From positions 43,393,464 to 43,457,463 of the forward strand of contig CM037857.1 in the NCBI GenBank assembly GCA_021292105.1: a stretch of 64,000 bases of DNA. Direction: 5' to 3'. Below the pieces are notes generated by a model that was not told where the DNA came from, searched no databases, and saw nothing but the letters and a program-made list of their open reading frames with translations. A program made the translations under genes and the position numbers. The stretch's first letter is position 1. Each line of letters opens with the position of its first letter. The DNA is from Anadara kagoshimensis (Eukaryota; Mollusca; Bivalvia; Arcoida; Arcidae). Positions 22,793 through 32,556 of this stretch are shown here, piece by piece.

Positions 22793-23095
22793 CCAGAATA
22801 AAGGTTGTGGGTTCGAACCCGGCCAGATCTGACCCAAGACTTGAAAGTGGGTAGTGACTGTTCTTTGGCTAAGCACTCGACATTACAAAATGAAAGTCAC
22901 CGTTTGGATGGAAACTTAAAATAAATTAGGTCTTGTGTCATGGTAAGCTTGGCACGATAAAGAGCCATGATGTATAATGCCATCAGTGCAACTCACTGGC
23001 AGAATTTCTGCACCTTCGCCTATAGCTGACAATGTCTCAATATATGTGAAATATTCTAGAATGGGTCGTTAAACACTTTCCACTCAACAGAAAAT
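22793..23095 (+). mobile_element. tRNA-derived SINE, family S1
   Basis: B-box GTTGTGGGTTCGAACCC, then AAGACTTGAAAGTGGGTAGT, GTAAGCTTGGCACGATAAAG, ATAATGCCATCAGTGCAACT, TTCTGCACCTTCGCCTATAG and a tail ending TCGTTAAACACTTTCCACTC. The 5' head is truncated. Confidence 0.85.
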
Positions 23096-23899
23096 GTACG
23101 CTACATGTGTAGTACTTTAGTGTCTCTAGAATTTTGAATAAATCTTGTGGTCAGTCAACTTTCCAAACATAACTTGGAAGACAGGTTTAAGTTAAGTTAT
23201 TGACCCATCCTGTATTGTTTATGAATTCTAATCACCTTGGATTTGTCTGTCACATTAAATGATAGCACACTGTAAATGTTTACCACAATAGGACTTTGGC
23301 CATTGTGCATGTCGCCTGTTTCATACAGAAAAAAACAAGAATGTCATATAATTTAGTTGGGATCTCAACACTTTTCTTGATCCAAAACGGGAGGATCGAA
23401 AGCAGTGATCTGGCTATGTGTTTACCTTCTTTTGCATGCCAGACTTGACGTTGGGGTTTTATGGTCTTTTTGGGAAGAACCTAATTGACTTTCATTACAA
23501 AATGCTCTAAGAATAGTCACTACCTATTCTTAAGTCTCATCGGACTCGGCAAGAAATTGAACATGCGACGACTCTCAACATATGGAGCAAACATTCTTCT
23601 AATTAATCCACCTTAGCAGGTATTAACAGCATGGGTAACAGCGAAAACCCAGATTTAATTTTTTCCAGTTATGATGGCATTCAATAGACAAAAATTCTGT
23701 CTTTTCCATCCGCATTTTCGACAAGAGAAAATAAATGTATACCGGTATCTCGGAAGAGGTCATGTATTTCCCTTTGGAAAATGCCGGTATTTGCTCCTTA
23801 ATTTTTCACATTTGTATGTTTTAGTTATATATGGTATTGGAGACCATATAACTGTATAATAACACCATATTGCACAAGCAAACTTGAGGACAATATTTC

Positions 23900-24062
23900 A
23901 ATCAAAAACAAACATAATCCTTTCCAAACTACAACCCAGAAGCAAAGTAAAAACTTTGGAACTGAGAAGAACGATAGGAACATGGAACATTGGGACGTCA
24001 AATATATCCAGAGCAACCCTGGACACAGAGACATCAAACTTATCAATAATACTGTAATAGTT
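23900..24062 (+). mobile_element. Repeat family D, internally deleted copy
   Basis: CAGAAGCAAAGTAAAAACTT followed directly by ACGTCAAATATATCCAGAGC and GAGACATCAAACTTATCAAT. In other copies about 120 bp lie between these phrases. Confidence 0.7.
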
Positions 24063-24770
24063 TGCTGTATAGGAACTAAAATGAAGAATGCAGTAGATAC
24101 TAGTAATAAATAAGATTTATTTAGCCATCTCGATTTAACCTGGTTACTGGTGAAAAAAGACGACCAAAGTAATTTCCACTCAATCAACAGCATTTGGAGT
24201 TTCCTACATCACATTTATTTGTAGAGGATCGTAATTCCATCTTGTAAGTGTTAAACATTGGTATACTGGTAGTTTTGGCTATTTCCTAAGCGAGTTTTAC
24301 TCATCTCTGTTCAACCCATTTCATCGTGTCAAATAAAGTTAGTTTGATAGCAATTAACATGATACACCGAACAGAACAAAAACAAATTACAGCCACGCAG
24401 ATTATAAAGAGATAACCCATAAATTGGTCAATGATTAGTTGTAAGTAATTGAATTCAATTTGACATTTGATTTGATTGGCAACTTGGGGGGGGGGGGTCA
24501 CAGATAGGAATGCTACAATAAAGTAAAACAAGACGAACACCAAATTATTTGGTATTTCATATCTGAAACGTTTTGGGATATCCAGAAGGTAGATGTAAAT
24601 TCCAAAAGTACCCACACTTAAGCTATTTAAGCTATTTATAGTTTTTGTGTCACCCAGATGCCGCCCCAGTAATTTTGTACTTTGATATACTGGTACATGT
24701 AGTTTAATTAGATGATGAGTTCTCGATCAGTTGTGAATTTTAGCTAAACAGAAACGGACACAAGTTTAAA

Positions 24771-27700
24771 ATGAAGTCATCACTACTGTTAATGGTGGTC
24801 TTCATATGTGTAACCAAACATGTCGCCGAAGCTAAAGGTAATTTTCCATTTTTGTTGAGAGAGATAAAAGGGGTAGTGGGTGGTTAGAGAGGTCACGAAG
24901 AAGAAAGATAAGTTTTGCAATTGGCGCCGGTTCGAATTCTGCATCTGTACGAGTCTGAGGACCGATTCTTTTTTTTTTAACTTACCATAGCTTGCAGTTG
25001 AAATGAACTGGTATGGGAAACGTAAAGGACTACAAAGACATGTAGTGTCTAGCTGTCTGTGGTCTTTAGCATTTATTGGTACATTGTCTTATGCTTCTAA
25101 ATATTGCCAAGTACATTCATATATAAATGACCAACGCACATGGCTTACGCATTATAATAGTGTTCAAAATAAATAGCTCTGAACAGTACCAAACTTGATT
25201 ACGGGGTTGACCCGTGAGATCCTTGAATAGTCAAAATGCAACACGAAATTGTTAAAGCAGATCATACAGACTTGGAAATCGAGATCACGACAAATTCTCG
25301 AACCAATCGGAGGGGTAGTATCACTTTACATAACATATACCTTATTGTTGTACCCGTTTTGTTGATATGTTATTGCCTTGTACGTAGTTTTTTAGTTGTA
25401 AACTATTAAACTATAATAATGTTTTATCCGAGTTATCAGCTTGTAACGACCTTCCCACCTATTTAAGTACCGGCATTACGAAAATGAAAGTCATGGTTCT
25501 TTCGGATGGGAAACTTAACGAGGTCCCTTGTCATGGTGGGCTTGCACGTTAAAGAACCCTGTTGTATAATGCCATCAGCACAACGCACAGACAAAATTTC
25601 TGCACCTTTGCCTATAACTGGCGACGTCTCAATATAAGTGAAATATTCTTGACTGGAACGTTAAACACCATTACTCAACTCAACTCAACCTTTTTCAGTA
25701 AACTTATATTAGAAGTTATGGTAAAGTTGGTATGGACTTGTTATTGTATGACGTTGCTAATCAAAATTTGTAATTATTTTCCTTTGTAATAAAGAACACA
25801 AGTATATAACAATACCAAAGACTGATGGTACGTACAGATTCCAGTACGGCCAATACCAAGCCTTACCAGGCAAACTCCTTGTAGATCTGTATCTGTATGA
25901 TGAGATAGGATTCAACTATTATAACGGACATGGTCTGAAAGGTAAGTCAACTTAATAAAGGTACATTGTATATATACAAAATTACCCAAAGAAATGAAAC
26001 CAAAGGGTAAAGTACTTTTGTAACAATTCCACTCGGTCAAAGTTTACCTTGCAGCAACAATACTAAACATATATGTCCCCTAAAGGTTTATCTTGTAGTG
26101 AAGGAGCTAAAACACTTACAAGTCCTTTCAAAGTTCACTTTACAGGAACTAAAACACCAATAAGTCCTTTCAAAGTTCACTTTACAGAAACTAAAACACC
26201 AATAAGCCCTTTCAAAGTTTACTTTACAGAAACCAAAACACCAATAAGCCCTTTCAAAATTGACTTTACAGAAACTAAAACACCAATACAGAAACTAAAA
26301 CACCAATAAGTCCTTTCAAAGTTCACTTTACAGGAACTAAAACACCAATAAGTCCTTTCAAAGTTCACTTTACAGACATTAAAACACCAATAAGTTCTTT
26401 CAAAGTTTACAGGAACTAAAACACCAATAAGTCCTTTCAAAGTTTACAGACACTAAAACACCAATAAGTCCTTTCAAAGTTCACTTTACAGAAATTAAAA
26501 CACCAATAAGTCCTTTCAAAGTTTACAGGCACTAAAACACCAATAAGTCCTTTCAAATTTCACTTTACAAACTAAAATACCAATAAGACCTTTCAAAGTT
26601 TACAGACACTAAAACACCAATAAGTCCTTTCAAATTTCACTTTACAGAAACTAAAATACCAATAAGTCCTTTCAAAGTTTACAGAAACTAAAACACCAAT
26701 AAGTCCTTTCAAGGTTTACAGGAACTAAACCACCAATAAGTCCTTTCAAATTTCACTTTACAGGAACTAAAATACCAATAAGTCCTTTCAAAGTTTACAG
26801 AAACTAAAACACCAATAAGTCCTTTCAAGGTTTACAGGAACTAAAATACCAATAAGTCCTTTCAAAGGTCACCTTGCAGTAAGGGAAGTAAACTATACAA
26901 CATCACTTTATTGTGGCAAGTGTGTAGTGAGGGAACAAAAACAACGACAAGTTCCTTCAAAGTTCACTTTACAGCGAAGGAACTAAAACGCCAAAAAGTC
27001 CCTTCAAAGCTCACCTTGCAGTAAGAGAAGTATGTGATACAACAACTTTATTTGTGTCAAATTTTTAAAAGCGTTTTGCATATACAATGTTAAGTACAAT
27101 GGATACGCTGCTTCATGGAACTAAAACCTCTATAGATATGCCCTTTCAGAGTTCACCTAGCATTAACGAAACTTAAGCCGCCTATATGCTACATCAAAGT
27201 TCACCTTGCAGTAGCGATACTGAAACATAAAAACTTGTTTCCCTCAAAGTTCATCTTGCAGCAAGCAAACTAAAAACCTTATATGTTTCCTGAAAGTTCA
27301 CCATTAAAAATATCACAGGACTACTCATGTATATCACGCATGACTTCTCATGTATTATTGTATAGAAATCGAAGTACGGTACAGACCTGCCGAAAGTTTA
27401 ACAAAAAGTAAAACGAAAATGTACCGAAGCTAGGCTGTCGAGAGCCTGACATATGGATCGCTAATGTCAATAATATATAAATAGCTACTGTCGAGTTATA
27501 TCGGAGAGTCAAGATGAGCTGTCAAGTGGCCATCAATTTGTTAGCTCGGTGTTAAACATTCGACAGGCCTGTACTGTATATCTAACCGATTATAGTTCTC
27601 ATGTTCTTTTATAAAACTATAAAACATGTCGTATTTAAGATGATAATTGTTGTTGTTTAAATGTAGGTAATATGGTAACGTTACACAATAATGGAGGAAA

Positions 27701-29047
27701 GGTGATTGAGTTTCTTTTTACAGTGCCAGCGGTAAGTGTCATGACTCTAATACCTCTAATTTTGGCTATCTAGAGCTATAAATGAAGTGAAAATAAGACA
27801 AAACATGTTTTGCTTTTCTTAGCTCTTAGTATTACCGTCGGGAAGTTTCACGAAAGCACGAAAATGATATGCTTTTCTACAGCTTGGTCTGTAACCCAAG
27901 TAATGACAAAAAACGGTACCCGTGTTTTATATCTTAAAACACAGATCTGCTTATAAAGTGTTTAACATTGATAAGGTCATTTGCAGATACATGCTCGCAT
28001 TGTATGTTCTTTTAATGTTTCAAAGACCGGCAACATGGTTATATCATAAGTGGACAAACTCCAACTTACCGTATTGGAACATAACAATACAACATAACAG
28101 TCAATGTTCAAATGTCCACATAAAGTGTAGTGTTTGAAAAGGTTAACCGCGTCAACTTCCTTGGAGAAGTGAGGCCAATCGCTCCGGAAGGGTAAGCACC
28201 TCCCCTTTAGCTAGTTCAGTACACCCGACACGCTCCGGAAGGGTAAACACCTCCCCTCTAGCTAGTTCAGTACATCCGACACGCTCCGGAAGGGTAAGCA
28301 CCTCCCCTCTAGCTAGCTCAGTACACCCGACACGCTCCAGAAGGGTAAGCACCTCCCCTCTAGCTAGCTCAGTACACCCGACACGCTCCGGAAGGGTAAG
28401 CACCTCCCCTCTAGCTAGCTCAGTACACCCGACACGCTTCGGAAGGTAAGCACCTCCCCTCTAGCTAGCTCAGTACACCCGACCCGCTCCGGAAGGTAAG
28501 CACCTCCCCTCTAGCTAGCTCAGTACACCCGACACGCTCCAGAAGGGTAAGCACCCCCTCTAGCTAGCTCAGTACACCCGACACGCTCCGGAAGGGTAAG
28601 CACCTCCCCTCTAGCTAGCTCAGTACACCCGACACGCTCCGGAAGGGTAAGCACCTCCCCTCTAGCTAGCTCAGTACAACCGACACGCTCCGGAAGGGTA
28701 AGCACATCCCCTCTAGCTAGCTCAGTACACCCGACACGCTCTGGAAGGGTAAGCACCTCCCCTCTAGCTAGCTCAGTACAACCGACACTCGAGATCACGA
28801 TTTATGCTGCTTTATTAAACAACTGTGAACCCCATTACGAGTATTTTTTACATTAACTAACTAGTTACTGCCTGCTTAAACTGAGAAAAGGTAAACTAAA
28901 AACGAGATGATATTTTGTAACCGTTCTATTGGATGGCTGAAACTGCGGTTACTCATGAAATAACAACAAATCCCATTATTTACATTACAGGAATTTGCTG
29001 CGGTGGAACAAAAGATATTAACATTAGAGGCAGTTCCTAATAACTAA
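24771..29047 (+). CDS. Small secreted protein of unknown function, four exons
   Basis: Exons 24771-24837, 25795-25941, 27667-27731 and 28991-29047 (TAA). All introns are GT/AG with consistent phases (1, 1, 0), giving 111 aa. Residues 1-21 form a clear signal peptide (MKSSLLLMVVFICV, a short polar stretch, then AEA), so the mature protein is about 90 aa. The mature part has no cysteine, is rich in aromatic residues (YRFQYGQYQ, DLYLYDEIGFNYYNGHG) and glycine, and alternates hydrophobic and polar residues, suggesting beta strands. I recognise no family. It could be an extracellular matrix, mucus or haemolymph component; that is only inference from secretion and composition. Introns 2 and 3 hold minisatellites. 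A possible AATAAA lies at 29293-29298. Confidence 0.75.
25438..25695 (+). mobile_element. SINE S1, 5'-truncated
   Basis: Body and tail phrases CATTACGAAAATGAAAGTCA, AACGAGGTCCCTTGTCATGG, AATGCCATCAGCACAACGCA and AACGTTAAACACCATTACTC. The tRNA head is missing. It lies in intron 1 of the secreted-protein gene, 100 bp before exon 2. Confidence 0.82.
26085..26875. repeat. 36/42-bp minisatellite
   Basis: About 19 copies of ACTAAAACACCAATAAGTCC plus TTTCAAAGTTCACTTTACAG, with a shorter form lacking TCACTT. Both lengths are multiples of three, which creates spurious frames on both strands. Diverged units with AAAGTTCACCTTGCAG continue to about 27310, so the whole of intron 2 may be an older array. 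Confidence 0.9.
27380..27573. mobile_element. MITE with CAGWCCTGTCGAA-type ends, copy 2
   Basis: Left end TACAGACCTGCCGAAAGTTT, right end TAAACATTCGACAGGCCTGTA with TA flanks; GTTAGCTCGGTGTTAAAC matches the 8476-8680 copy. It ends about 90 bp before exon 3 of the secreted-protein gene. Confidence 0.7.
28147..28795. repeat. 51-bp array grown inside repeat family D
   Basis: About 12.5 copies of a 51-bp unit, CTCCGGAAGGGTAAGCACCT, CCCCTCTAGCTAGCTCAGTA, CACCCGACACG. The unit matches the family D stretch GCTCCGGAAGGGTAAGCACC ... AGCTAGCTACACCCGCCACG. The array is preceded by a diverged copy of the adjacent D sequence (CAACTTCCTTGGAGAAGTGA), so it was amplified in place. It is much more GC-rich than its surroundings. 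A 17-residue periodic frame on the minus strand is an artefact. Confidence 0.93.
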
Positions 29048-29292
29048 TTACACGGACAATTATGTTTATCCAGGACAGATTAATGTATTTTGATGCACAT
29101 GGGTGGTTTAGTAAATTAATTTGGCATTAGCCCTACTGTCATGATCAGAATTGGAAATTAAAATAATTATCTAGTCTGGTCAATTTGTCATCATTATAGT
29201 AATGTAATTAATTTTAAGTAAACAGGAACATATATTATCTCCTCGTACAGTTTTCGATAAAGTTTAACAGAATTATAAGGTAATTATAGTAT

Positions 29293-29298
29293 AATAAA
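29293..29298 (+). terminator. Candidate polyadenylation signal of the secreted-protein gene
   Basis: AATAAA 246 bp after the stop codon, the first such hexamer seen downstream. Position is plausible; not otherwise supported. Confidence 0.35.
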
Positions 29299-29319
29299 TT
29301 ATTAGTAAACCTGTTTTAA

Positions 29320-30190
29320 CTTAACAGTACTAGACGACCTTTCCGGAATAATATTCTTCATCAGTACTGCTTAGACCAGAATTGAAAGTCAAACCAAAAT
29401 GTGCTTTGATCGATAAAGCATAGCTAAGTTTTTTTGAGGAATTAATTGTAATGAAATAATAAAAAATGTAAGGTCGATACCGATATATACCAAAACATTG
29501 TCTTCGTGATAAAGTACATGTATGTAGATAATTTTTGGTGACGTCTGTCAGCTTGAGTTTCGTCTTCAAATTTATCATGTACAAAAATAATATTTCAATA
29601 CCCCATTGGTCTTGAAATAAAAGATACGGCCGATTCCTCATGTTCTGCTACATATTTAGACTTATACTTCAATAATGACGCCCACGAAAGGCTACATTTG
29701 AAACTTTATGACAAACAAGATGGCTTCAATTTTTCTAATGTCAACTTTCCTTTTTTATGCAGCAATATACCTGCTTCTCCTGCGTATAGTGTATTTGTTT
29801 TCCAATTTTGGTAGAGCTTGTTCCCACAACGGGGACTTTGTGCAACGAAACATGCTGCTTACAAATAAATTGTTGAACCAGGGATATTGCAAGCCTAGGC
29901 TTATCAAGACCCTCAAAAAGTTTTATGGTCGTCATCACAGTATTGTTGATAAGTTTGATGTCTCTGTGTCCAGGATTGCCCTGGATATATTTGACGTCTC
30001 ATAGTTCCATGTTCCTTACAAAATTTTGATTAAATACGTGGCGGGTGTAAGTAGCTAAGCAGGAGGCTTACCTTTCCGGAGCACCCGGCCCCACTTCCCT
30101 GGTGGAAGTTTACGTGTCTAACCTAACTTGTCAGTTCCAAAGTTTTTACTTTGCTTCTTGATTGTGATTCGGACATGGATTAGTATGTTT
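29320..30190 (-). mobile_element. Repeat family D, longest copy
   Basis: Runs from the ACAGTACTAGACGACCTTTC end, through ACCTGCTTCTCCTGCGTATA, AAATAAATTGTTGAACCAGG, CCTAGGCTTATCAAGACCCT, GTCGTCATCACAGTATTGTT, CCAGGATTGCCCTGGATATA and CCGGAGCACCCGGCCCCACT, to the end TCGGACATGGATTAGTATGT. Other copies in this window are parts of this order, in both orientations. No long ORF, no clear TIR and no tail are apparent, so the class is undetermined. The open frame at 29708-30004 is repeat sequence and not conserved in other copies. Confidence 0.75.
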
Positions 30191-30639
30191 GTTTTTAATT
30201 TTTGTTATTTCTACTTTTACATAGACACAAACTTACCACTTATCAAAACAAATCAGAAAAGTATCTGTGGTCGTTACCATCGCCAATCACTTTTGTTTTG
30301 TACTTTTAAATATTATTAAGCAGTTTACTCTCCGAAAATACACCATGATACTATCTATCCTAATAGACTGAGACCTTGTTACTGACTACGAAATGCACTT
30401 TTATGTACTGGAGATTCATAGTGAACTAGCTGAACATCTCTGTAGACGGCCATCTTCGATGATTAAAATTATTGATAATGGCAATGGTCCATCAGACAAT
30501 TTTTCAGAACCCTCTTGAAGAATAGCGACGGACGCATTTAATCTAAAGGTTTCAATCAGAATCGTATTTTGATGAGTTGAAGCCATCAGCAAAAAGATGT
30601 CTAACAGCATAATGAAAAGAAAATATTCGAAAGCAAATT

Positions 30640-30850
30640 CCTAGCATTTTATTCTTGTTCAATTTACAGCCCTAGACGGCGTCAGTAGTGCTTGGACCAA
30701 AATTGTGAAACAAAATTTTTGTCAAGATGTTGAAAATATACCCAAAGGTCCAAAATATATTTTACCAAATTTAGCTGAGGAAATACTTTGCATGATTGAG
30801 TAGATCTTAGTTTTTTTGAGGAATTAAAATTTTCAATTTGAGAGATCATA
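30640..30850 (-). mobile_element. Repeat family D, terminal fragment
   Basis: AATTTACAGCCCTAGACGGC, AGTAGTGCTTGGACCAAAAT, GTCAAGATGTTGAAAATATA and CAAATTTAGCTGAGGAAATA; the same order as 15175-15360. Confidence 0.65.
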
Positions 30851-31245
30851 TGTGTATGTTTCAGAAACAACATGAGCACAGTTTACATGAGAACATCAAG
30901 GGCTTATATAAGAAAATGTTTATTCTTTGGTATTAATACAACTGACTTTTTGTTGATCTAATCAAACACTCACGACAGGTGCGTATGTTTCTATTTCTAA
31001 TTTTTATCTTACAGTTAATTTCTGGACAGTTACCCTAGTAATTATCCAAAGTCTGGATTTGTATAGTCAGTGGTGGCAATATGTGTTTGTCCTCTTTCTG
31101 TCTTGTTTTTATTTGCAGCTTTTTAGTTGTCATTGTTTACTTGTGTTGTTACTTTTTGCTTTTTGATAAGGACTAAGTTCCAAATTCTTTTCTATCTTTA
31201 AATTTTCGTCACTGAATGTTGGTGCTCCTTGATGTCCTTAATATG

Positions 31246-31452
31246 GCATACAAACATGCTAATCCATGTCCTAACCACAATCCAGAAGCAAAGTAAAAAC
31301 TTTGAAACTGACCATATAAGTTAAATACGTAAACTTCCACCAGGGAAGTGAGACCGGGTGCTCCGGAAGGGCCAGCACCTCCTGTTAAGCTAGCTAAACT
31401 CATCATGTGTGTAATCAAAGTTGAGTGAAGGGAACATGGATCTATGACATCT
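31246..31452 (+). mobile_element. Repeat family D, partial copy
   Basis: AATCCATGTCCTAACCACAA, CAGAAGCAAAGTAAAAACTT, ACTTCCACCAGGGAAGTGAG, GTGCTCCGGAAGGGCCAGCA and AGCTAGCTAAACTCATCATG, ending near GGAACATGGATCTATGACAT. Confidence 0.75.
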
Positions 31453-32556
31453 AAGTAAATACGTACCATCTACTTCGAGTTTGTTACAAACATCTAAATT
31501 CTTTAGTATATCTTTCGATGAAAAAGAACTTTGCCGGACTGAAGATATGTCCGTGATGATAGAAAATACCTTGGTTACCCAGAATAAGCCATAATGTCAC
31601 GGGCGAATGGATAAAAATCCCTTTGTTTGACAGACACTGATTGTAATGGCATTGGTGTGGTGCAAGTACTTTACAGTATCTACCTATATATGTTTATGAT
31701 TATTACTTAGCCTGTTTCAATGTTCCAGCACTAAACGGCTGTCTCGAAATAAAATTTCAGTATCAGTAATGCTAAACACGTATGTTTCTTGTTTGTAATT
31801 AAACAATGAACAAATAGTCAAACATCTAGTGACTATCTTGTCTATACAAAACATAGACAATTTCTTTTAATTATGCGTGCATTTGTCATATATACACAAA
31901 CGATATTCTACGCTTCAAGCAATCTAATTAAGCAACATTTGAATGAGTTAGATGAATTCATGTGGAGAGTGAGGACTTATCAAAATATAAATTGAAAGAT
32001 GGGCTCGTCAATTATCCCATTATCGCCATCAATCAGCTTATAAAGAAATGTGCTACTATTATAAAAGGCTGTATAATTACTTCTTACAAATTTTAGATGG
32101 TCTGTTACCTATCATTTTTTTGTAAAACTGGTTTGACAAATTTCTAGCGTGACAATTTTTCTTATTAGTACACTTAAAAAATGAGAATAAAATCCCTTTA
32201 ATATTCAGGATGCGAGATGAGATCCCCTTCTTTGATAAAGAGAAAATGCATTTTATGTCATAAGAAGCAGTTTATTAAGAGTTTTTCAGTTGAAGAATCA
32301 ATTAGACAAACATCTGTTATAAGATTAACAAAGCAGTAATAATTAGTCATCTTTTATCAGGTTTCATGTCCTCATGCATGCTTTTAGTGAAATATCAACA
32401 ACAAAAACAAAAAACAATAAATCACCATATGCCGTTAAGTAAATCTCATTTAACTGGCGTTGGTTGAATAATTATGATATAATTTTTAACATGAAGTCAT
32501 GTTCATATGTTATATTATTTGTTTAATTATTTGTTGATTGTTACCAAAAGTTCATC

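Larger units (their letters stand above)
21041..24770. other. DSN1 3' flank and intergenic region
   Basis: Follows the DSN1 stop. No firm polyadenylation signal could be chosen. It contains an S1 SINE (22793-23095), a minus-strand S1 head (23495-23610), a rearranged family D copy (23900-24062) and a G tract at 24486-24497. Frames such as 24301-24615 (minus) are hydrophobic and AT-rich with no recognisable domain, and I do not call them genes. Confidence 0.5.
29048..32556. other. Intergenic region rich in repeat family D
   Basis: Between the secreted-protein gene and the first SLC17 gene. It holds D copies at 29320-30190, 30640-30850 and 31246-31452. The remainder is AT-rich with no coding exon recognised. 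The SLC17 promoter should lie near 32.2-32.5 kb, but no motif stands out. Confidence 0.5.

Noticed and set aside
24301-24615. 104-codon hydrophobic minus-strand ORF
   Set aside because: AT-rich, with no recognisable transporter or receptor motif and no supporting splice context. Probably chance.
26073-26440. Overlapping ORFs on both strands with TKTPISPFK-type repeats
   Set aside because: Explained by the 36/42-bp minisatellite, open on both strands because the period is a multiple of three.
28152-28798. Minus-strand ORFs of 83 and 92 codons with a 17-residue repeat
   Set aside because: They are translations of the 51-bp array in an intron, broken by unit-length changes. The unit derives from a non-coding dispersed repeat.
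29708-30004. 98-codon plus-strand ORF, and its antisense
   Set aside because: It lies within the longest family D copy and is not kept open in other copies (for example 47290-47865).
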